Below, piece by piece: positions 6,469-10,976 of a DNA stretch of 10,976 nucleotides. A program made the translations under genes and the position numbers. The stretch spans positions 1 through 10,976 of the forward strand of contig JAAYYM010000548.1 in NCBI GenBank assembly GCA_012515365.1. The letters run 5' to 3'. Origin of the DNA: Clostridia bacterium (lineage in GTDB: Bacteria > Bacillota_A > Clostridia > Lachnospirales > Lachnospiraceae). The notes under the pieces are model-generated. The model had not been told where the DNA came from. It saw only the letters and a list, made by a program, of their open reading frames with translations, and made no database searches. The number at the start of each line of letters is the position of its first letter. Within the stretch, counting starts at the first letter, position 1.

Positions 6469-8397
6469 CTATATATCAAGCTCGGCATCCTGTGCATGCC
6501 TATAAATAAAATCTTTTCTTGGAGGAACTTCAGTTCCCATCAACATTTCTGTTGTTGCAGAAGCAAGTCTGGCATCTTCGATCTCCACCTGCTTTAATAT
6601 TCTGGTATCCGGATTTAGGGTTGTCTCCCATAATTGATCCGCGTCCATTTCACCAAGACCTTTATAACGCTGCAGCGTAAAATCCTTATGTGTTTTACGA
6701 TATTTCATCAATGCTTTATCATCATACAGATACTCTTCTTCTCCTCGTTTTGGCATTGCTTTATATAAAGGAGGCATTGCAATGTAAACATGTCCTTCAT
6801 AAATTAGCTCAGGCATAAAACGGTAAAATAAAGTCAGCAGCAAGGTACAGATATGCGCACCGTCGACATCGGCATCAGCCATAATAATAATCTTATGGTA
6901 GCGAAGCTTTGAAATATCAAAATCATTGCCATAGCCCTCTGAAAAGCCACAGCCAAATGCATTAATCATGGTCTTGATTTCCGCATTGGCAAGCACCTTA
7001 TCAATACTGGCTTTTTCAACATTTAATATCTTACCTCTAATAGGAAGAATGGCCTGATAATTTCTATTACGAGCCGTTTTTGCTGAACCACCGGCGGAAT
7101 CACCCTCTACAATAAAGATTTCACATTTTTCATAATCTTTGCTTTCACAGTTTGCAAGCTTTCCATTAGAATCAAAAGAAAAACGCTGCTTAGTAAGCAT
7201 GTTTGTTTTTGCTTTTTCTTCAGTTTTTCTAATTTTAGCAGCTTTTTCAGCACAGCTGAGAACTGTTTTTAAGGTTTCCAGATTACGATCAAAAAACAGT
7301 ACTATTTCGTCGCCGGTTACTTTTGAAACAGCTCGGGTTGCATCCTGGTTATCAAGCTTTGTTTTTGTCTGACCTTCAAATCTAGGTGAAGGATGTTTGA
7401 TAGATATGACGGCCGTCATTCCGTTACGAATATCCGCACCTGTAAAATTCACATCTTTTTCTTTTAAAATATTGAGCTCACGTGCATAGTTATTCATCAC
7501 ATTGGTAAACATGGTTTTAAATCCGGTCAGGTGTGTTCCACCCTCGGCATTATAAATATTGTTGCAAAAACCAAGCACATTTTCATGAAACTCATTTACA
7601 TATTGAAAGGCAATTTCTACGGTGATGTTATCTGCTTCCCCTTTAAAATAAATCACATCATGAAGAGTTTCTTTATTTTGATTCATATCAGAAACAAAGC
7701 CGACAATCCCCTTCTCTTCATGAAAATCGATTCTTTCAGGTTCATCCTGTCGGTTATCAGTAAAATGTATCGTAAGCTGTGGATTCAGATAAGCTGTTTC
7801 ATGCAACCGGCTTTTGATATCTTCTTCTTTGAATCTTGTCTTCTCAAAAATCTCATTATCCGGAAGAAAACGAATTTTTGTACCGGTTTCTTTTGTTTTG
7901 CCGATTACAGGGAGCAGACCGTCTATTAGTTCAAGATCCGGAATCCCTCTCGTATATCGGTCGTGATATATGTAGCCATCTCTCATGACTTCAATATCAA
8001 GATATTCTGATAATGCATTCACTACAGAGGAGCCTACACCGTGCAGACCACCACTCGTTTTATATACTGAATCATCAAATTTTCCGCCGGCATGTAAAGT
8101 CGTAAACACCAGACGCTCTGCACTAATACCTTTTTCATGCATTCCGACCGGTATTCCTCTTCCATTATCAGAAACAGAAGCTGAGCCGTCTTTTTCCAGC
8201 GTGACCCATATCTGATCGCAGTATCCGGCAAGATGTTCATCGACAGAGTTATCTACGATTTCATAAATCAGATGATTAAGTCCTTTTGTTGAAACACTTC
8301 CGATATACATACCCGGACGTTTTCTGACTGCTTCAAGTCCCTCCAAAACAGTAATACTTGCAGCATCATAAGTTGAATTTGTTGCCCCTTTAGACAT
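6469..8397 (-). CDS. parE: Type IIA topoisomerase subunit B, probably topoisomerase IV ParE (GyrB-like signatures)
   Basis: The ATPase subunit that drives strand passage together with the downstream A subunit. At 642 residues it has the size of Gram-positive GyrB/ParE. The GHKL ATPase domain shows EIVDNSVDE (E46 base, N50 metal ligand), DNGRGIPVG (77-85) and the ATP lid with GGLHGVGSSVVNALS (116-130). The transducer has the QTK loop (343-345). The TOPRIM domain has EGDSAGGSA (431-439) and DADVD (508-512, D508/D510/D512), followed by QRYKGLGEMDADQLW (576-590) and a normal C-terminus. Several motifs (FEGQTKTKL, IRGKILNVEKA) resemble GyrB more than textbook ParE, so the name rests mainly on its partner lacking a GyrA box. 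GAAGG sits six bases before the ATG. It is the first gene of the operon, behind its own promoter. Confidence 0.88.
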   Translation of the reverse strand: MSKGATNSTYDAASITVLEGLEAVRKRPGMYIGSVSTKGLNHLIYEIVDNSVDEHLAGYCDQIWVTLEKDGSASVSDNGRGIPVGMHEKGISAERLVFTTLHAGGKFDDSVYKTSGGLHGVGSSVVNALSEYLDIEVMRDGYIYHDRYTRGIPDLELIDGLLPVIGKTKETGTKIRFLPDNEIFEKTRFKEEDIKSRLHETAYLNPQLTIHFTDNRQDEPERIDFHEEKGIVGFVSDMNQNKETLHDVIYFKGEADNITVEIAFQYVNEFHENVLGFCNNIYNAEGGTHLTGFKTMFTNVMNNYARELNILKEKDVNFTGADIRNGMTAVISIKHPSPRFEGQTKTKLDNQDATRAVSKVTGDEIVLFFDRNLETLKTVLSCAEKAAKIRKTEEKAKTNMLTKQRFSFDSNGKLANCESKDYEKCEIFIVEGDSAGGSAKTARNRNYQAILPIRGKILNVEKASIDKVLANAEIKTMINAFGCGFSEGYGNDFDISKLRYHKIIIMADADVDGAHICTLLLTLFYRFMPELIYEGHVYIAMPPLYKAMPKRGEEEYLYDDKALMKYRKTHKDFTLQRYKGLGEMDADQLWETTLNPDTRILKQVEIEDARLASATTEMLMGTEVPPRKDFIYRHAQDAELDI

Positions 8398-8435
8398 ATT
8401 ATACCTTCACATCCCCTTTTAAAATTACTGTGAAT

Positions 8436-8464
8436 ATCATATCATGAACGACACATAATTTCAA
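8436..8464 (-). promoter_or_regulatory. Sigma-A type promoter of the parE operon
   Basis: On the minus strand TTGAAA (8459-8464) and TATGAT (8436-8441) are separated by exactly 17 bases, and TG one base before the -10 gives an extended -10 element. Transcription would start near 8429, leaving a leader of about 32 bases with GAAGG before the ATG. It lies after the degV terminator, so the operon has an independent start. Each hexamer differs from consensus by one base. This is the best promoter in the window. Confidence 0.72.
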
Positions 8465-8491
8465 ATAAAAACACAAAAAGTGGTATAAACA

Positions 8492-8525
8492 AAAAAGTTT
8501 ACATACAATATCATGTAAACTTTTT
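8492..8525 (-). terminator. Rho-independent terminator of degV, possibly bidirectional
   Basis: A perfect 13-base-pair stem (8492-8504 with 8513-8525) and an 8-base loop lies about 30 bases past the degV stop. The core is GTTTACAT/ATGTAAAC, flanked by A5 on one side and T5 on the other, with a further T after the stem on the minus strand. The A-tract/T-tract layout would work on either strand, but only degV reads into it. It separates degV from the parE promoter. Confidence 0.78.
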
Positions 8526-8557
8526 GTCATCTGTATGGATCAATTATGAAAACGATA

Positions 8558-9421
8558 CTAAACAACTTCTTTACAGCATGCAATTGCTAAAGACCCCGGG
8601 CCTATATGACACGCAATGCTAAGTGGAAGATGATCGACATAAATTTCGCAATCCGGTATTTCTTTAGACAACTCTTCTTTTAACACCTGAGCTGCTTCTT
8701 CATTTTCTGTATGGGCAATCGCAAGCCAGATCTTCTTTTGTTCTAATCCACCAAAACGTTTTTCGATGTCGTTTTTAATTGCATTGATCATCAAAGATTT
8801 TGCCTGAGTCATTGTTCTTGCCTTTGCAAACGCATCCAGTTTTTCACCTTGGATCTGAAGTACCGGTTTTAACTTAAGGACTGTTCCGATTGCTGCTGCT
8901 GCTGGCGTAATTCTTCCGCCTTTTTTTAAATAATACAAAGTATCCAGTGTGATATAAATGCTGGATTCAAATTTAGTATCCTCCAGCTTTTGTTTGATAT
9001 CTTTTGCATTAAGTCCCTGTTCACGCATCTTAAGGGCATCTAATACAGAATGAAGCTGTGTAACAGAAATTCTTTGATTATCTACAACAAACACTTTTCC
9101 TTCATATTCATTTGCAAGCATAACCGCATTGTGGCAGGAACTGCTTAATCCGCTGGACATCGGAATGTATACAACACTCTCATGTTCTTTTAATAACTCA
9201 TCCCACAAATTCATTGTATCCTCAGGGGATGGTTGTGATGTTTTAATATCTGCACTATCTTCCAAACGTTGATAGAATTCGCTTTTAGATAAATTAATTC
9301 CTTCATAAAACTCTTCTTTATTTATCATAAAAGGCATTGCAATCAAATGAATACCCATTTCTTTTGCCTGGTCGATAGTGATCCCACTATTTGTATCTGT
9401 AACAATCGCTATCTTACTCAA
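8558..9421 (-). CDS. DegV family fatty-acid-binding protein
   Basis: A cytosolic protein of the DegV family, whose members bind a fatty acid between two domains; some (FakB) present it to a fatty acid kinase. The 287 residues are full length. Motifs: IVTDTNSG (6-13), KTSQPSPED (60-68, with the T-S-Q-P fatty-acid-binding signature), SSGLSSSCHNA (89-99), LDTLYYLKKGGRI, and a C-terminal HIGPGSLAIAC close to the HxGPGAxG of the family. The start is TTG: the ORF begins SKIAIVTD as other family members do, no upstream ATG fits, and a perfect GGAGG lies eight bases before it. It has its own promoter and terminator. No fatty acid kinase gene is in the window, so a FakB role is unproven; genomes often carry several degV paralogues with different lipid preferences. 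Confidence 0.93.
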   Translation of the reverse strand: MSKIAIVTDTNSGITIDQAKEMGIHLIAMPFMINKEEFYEGINLSKSEFYQRLEDSADIKTSQPSPEDTMNLWDELLKEHESVVYIPMSSGLSSSCHNAVMLANEYEGKVFVVDNQRISVTQLHSVLDALKMREQGLNAKDIKQKLEDTKFESSIYITLDTLYYLKKGGRITPAAAAIGTVLKLKPVLQIQGEKLDAFAKARTMTQAKSLMINAIKNDIEKRFGGLEQKKIWLAIAHTENEEAAQVLKEELSKEIPDCEIYVDHLPLSIACHIGPGSLAIACCKEVV

Positions 9422-9465
9422 TCTATATTCCTCCGTATTTTATACATTTCCATCATATTCGCCAT
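9418..9465 (-). other. Possible 15-codon leader ORF overlapping the degV start
   Basis: In the roughly 80-base degV leader an ATG at 9465 opens a 15-codon frame (MANMMEMYKIRRNID) whose TGA overlaps the degV TTG as TTGA. It has only a weak GAG close to its ATG and no homologue I know. If translated, ribosomes would cross the degV Shine-Dalgarno and end on its start codon, allowing coupling or occlusion. A chance ORF of this size is quite possible. Confidence 0.25.
9430..9434 (-). promoter_or_regulatory. Ribosome binding site fixing the TTG start of degV
   Basis: GGAGG on the minus strand lies eight bases before TTG at 9421-9419. The next in-frame Met falls at residue 22, well after the conserved IVTD strand, so the TTG start is decided by this site. 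The same bases form two Arg codons of a possible upstream mini-ORF (9418-9465). Confidence 0.8.
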
Positions 9466-9508
9466 TTTCTCAAAAAACTACTGTTTCATTACAAAACGCG
9501 TCTTTATA

Positions 9509-9537
9509 ATAATATCATTTTATTTTGGTAATGTAAA
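9509..9537 (-). promoter_or_regulatory. Sigma-A type promoter of degV
   Basis: On the minus strand TTTACA (9532-9537) and TATTAT (9509-9514) are 17 bases apart, with TG one base before the -10 as an extended element. Start of transcription would be near 9502, giving a leader of about 80 bases. It lies in the 151-base gap after recG. The design matches the parE promoter. The region is very AT-rich, so neighbouring alternatives cannot be excluded. Confidence 0.58.
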
Positions 9538-9572
9538 CAAAATTATATGTAAGCACAACCGACAGATGATGC

Positions 9573-10976
9573 TTATAATGGTATGATATTACATTGTGAA
9601 GATTGAAATGCCTTTAGTTTTTCTAAAAGATTTTGGTTTTGCTTTTTAGAAAGCTGTGGATCATCCATTAGCAGTTCAGAAACAGCATCACATGCCTGTT
9701 GTAAAACAGAAACATCTGTGAAAATATCTGCCAGCTGAAACTGCATCAGTCCACTTTGCCTGATTCCAAAAAAATCACCGGGACCTCTTGTTTTTAAGTC
9801 TTCTTCGGCAATATAGAATCCATCATTTGAACGACTTAATATGTTAAGACGCTCTAGTTTTTCTTTTCTGTCAGATCCACTTAAGAAAATACAATAAGAT
9901 TGATGCGCGCCACGTCCGATGCGCCCTCTTAACTGATGAAGCTGTGCAAGACCAAAACGCTCTGCATTTTCAATCAGCATTACAGTTGCATTCGGTACAT
10001 TTACCCCTACTTCCACAACCGTAGTAGATACTAGAATATGAAGACGATTTTCTAAAAAATCATTCATAACAGTCAGTTTTTGTGATGGCTTCATTTTTCC
10101 ATGTAAATAATCAATTTTGACCGAATCCGGAAAATATGCTTTCAGTTTTTTTGTATAATTGATGACATCCTCTGCTTCTATTTCTTCGTTCTCTTCTACC
10201 ATCGGACAAATGACATAAACCTGATGCCCCTGCTCGATTTCTTTTTGCATAAAATCATATGCCTTTTTTCTATAATCAGTTCCCACTACACAGTTTTTAA
10301 TTGGAAGTCTTGATGCCGGAAGCTCGTTCATAACAGAAATATCAAGATCACCATACATGATAATTCCTAATGTTCTGGGGATCGGAGTCGCACTCATAAC
10401 AATTGTATGTGCGATATGGTCTGATTTTGTTGTCAGACGTTCTCTTTGTTTGACACCAAAACGATGTTGTTCATCCGTAATCACTAAAGCAAGGTCGCGA
10501 AATGAAACTTTATCCTGAATTAATGCATGGGTACCAACGACCAGATTTACTTCACCACTATCCAGCATTTCGTAAATTAATTTCTTTTCTTTTGCAGGTG
10601 TCGAACCTGTTAATAATGCAACATGAACAGGAAGTTCATACTGTCTAATCATTTCGGCAAAAGTCTCATAATGTTGTGCAGCAAGTACCTCTGTTGGAGC
10701 CATAAATGCCGACTGATGCCCATTTTGACAGGCAGTCAGACATGCTAAGAAGCCTACGATTGTTTTTCCACTTCCTACATCGCCTTGTATCAGTCGGTTC
10801 ATAACTCTATCAGATGATAGGTCAGATTTGATTTCTTCATAAGTCTTAAGCTGTGCATTCGTAAGTTTGTACGGAAGCTGCTCTATTAATTGATCCGCAG
10901 CTTCGAATTGCTTCATCACATATGCATTTTTAATATCCTTTGAGTTCTCTTTCATCATACGAAGATTTAGTATAAA
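9573..10976 (-). CDS. recG: ATP-dependent DNA helicase RecG (5' part missing at window edge)
   Basis: A superfamily 2 helicase that remodels stalled replication forks and branch-migrates Holliday junctions. The frame stays open to the window edge, so the visible 467 residues are the C-terminal part of a protein normally near 680-700; the N-terminal wedge domain that grips the junction lies outside, and the first in-frame ATG (10958) is not the true start. Motifs, numbered from the first visible residue: Walker A GDVGSGKT (65-72), GTHALIQ (148-154), DEQH box (168-171), SATPIPRTL (195-203), VSTTVVEVGVNVPNA (316-330), QLHQLRGRIGRG (345-356), and the RecG-specific RGPGDFFGIRQSG (397-409) near the TRG region. 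No frameshift or missing motif is seen. No convincing terminator follows; a weak AAGCA/TGCTT pairing lacks a T-tract, so some readthrough into degV is possible. Confidence 0.96.
   Translation of the reverse strand, partial: FILNLRMMKENSKDIKNAYVMKQFEAADQLIEQLPYKLTNAQLKTYEEIKSDLSSDRVMNRLIQGDVGSGKTIVGFLACLTACQNGHQSAFMAPTEVLAAQHYETFAEMIRQYELPVHVALLTGSTPAKEKKLIYEMLDSGEVNLVVGTHALIQDKVSFRDLALVITDEQHRFGVKQRERLTTKSDHIAHTIVMSATPIPRTLGIIMYGDLDISVMNELPASRLPIKNCVVGTDYRKKAYDFMQKEIEQGHQVYVICPMVEENEEIEAEDVINYTKKLKAYFPDSVKIDYLHGKMKPSQKLTVMNDFLENRLHILVSTTVVEVGVNVPNATVMLIENAERFGLAQLHQLRGRIGRGAHQSYCIFLSGSDRKEKLERLNILSRSNDGFYIAEEDLKTRGPGDFFGIRQSGLMQFQLADIFTDVSVLQQACDAVSELLMDDPQLSKKQNQNLLEKLKAFQSSQCNIIPL

Noticed and set aside
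7531..7929. A 132-codon plus-strand reading frame inside parE
   Set aside because: It is fully antisense to conserved ATPase-domain and transducer codons, has unusual composition and no ribosome binding site; it is a shadow of parE.
8880..8915. Short run of GCT/GCA-type triplets in degV as a simple repeat
   Set aside because: It encodes a four-alanine stretch (PAAAAIG) in a conserved part of the protein and is too short to be a meaningful repeat.
9551..9574. AAGCA/TGCTT pairing after recG as its terminator
   Set aside because: The stem is five bases (seven with a bulge), the loop is large and no T-run follows.
9347..9586. A 79-codon plus-strand frame spanning the degV start and the degV-recG gap
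   Set aside because: It has no Shine-Dalgarno sequence, begins inside degV, and its hydrophobic Ile/Phe-rich product reflects the AT-rich leader read backwards.

Overview
This is an AT-rich chromosomal segment from a low-GC Gram-positive anaerobe. The protein sequences and the gene set (a YlbJ-type sporulation membrane protein, a coiled-coil protein directly after coaD, DegV, RecG, and a second GyrB/GyrA-like pair) point to the Clostridia, most likely Lachnospiraceae. The placement rests on recognising families by eye, not on a database search. Coding density is very high and no gene-free stretch exceeds about 160 bases. I see no insertion sequences, phage genes, CRISPR arrays, tRNA or rRNA genes.

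Layout from left to right. A possible terminator hairpin (3-32) ends pepD (42-1496, minus), an M20-family aminoacyl-histidine dipeptidase. pepD is divergent from a ylbJ-like membrane protein gene (1569-2483, plus), the only plus-strand gene. ylbJ runs tail-to-tail into a five-gene minus-strand operon and overlaps its last gene by 12 bases. In transcription order the operon is parE (6469-8397), parC (4196-6451), rsmD (3636-4199), coaD (3155-3643) and a coiled-coil protein of unknown function (2472-3131). Spacing is 17 nt, a 4-nt overlap, an 8-nt overlap and 23 nt, so the genes are almost certainly co-transcribed and partly translationally coupled. A good sigma-A type promoter with an extended -10 (8436-8464) precedes parE. 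Upstream are a strong hairpin terminator (8492-8525), a degV gene with a TTG start (8558-9421) and its own promoter (9509-9537), and the 3' two-thirds of recG (9573-10976), cut by the window edge.

How the genes relate. The operon joins chromosome topology and decatenation (ParE/ParC), 16S rRNA methylation (RsmD) and coenzyme A synthesis (CoaD), followed by a putative structural coiled-coil protein. RecG adds replication-fork rescue. These are mostly housekeeping genes; rsmD-coaD linkage is widespread in Firmicutes, and the topoisomerase pair fused to the front of it is the more distinctive arrangement.

Nothing here amounts to a clearly new system. The points most worth a second look are the uncharacterised coiled-coil protein at the operon end, the mixed gyrase/topo IV signatures of the topoisomerase pair, a possible 15-codon leader ORF whose stop overlaps the degV TTG start, the convergent ylbJ overlap without a terminator, and the palindrome that replaces a Shine-Dalgarno sequence before ylbJ.
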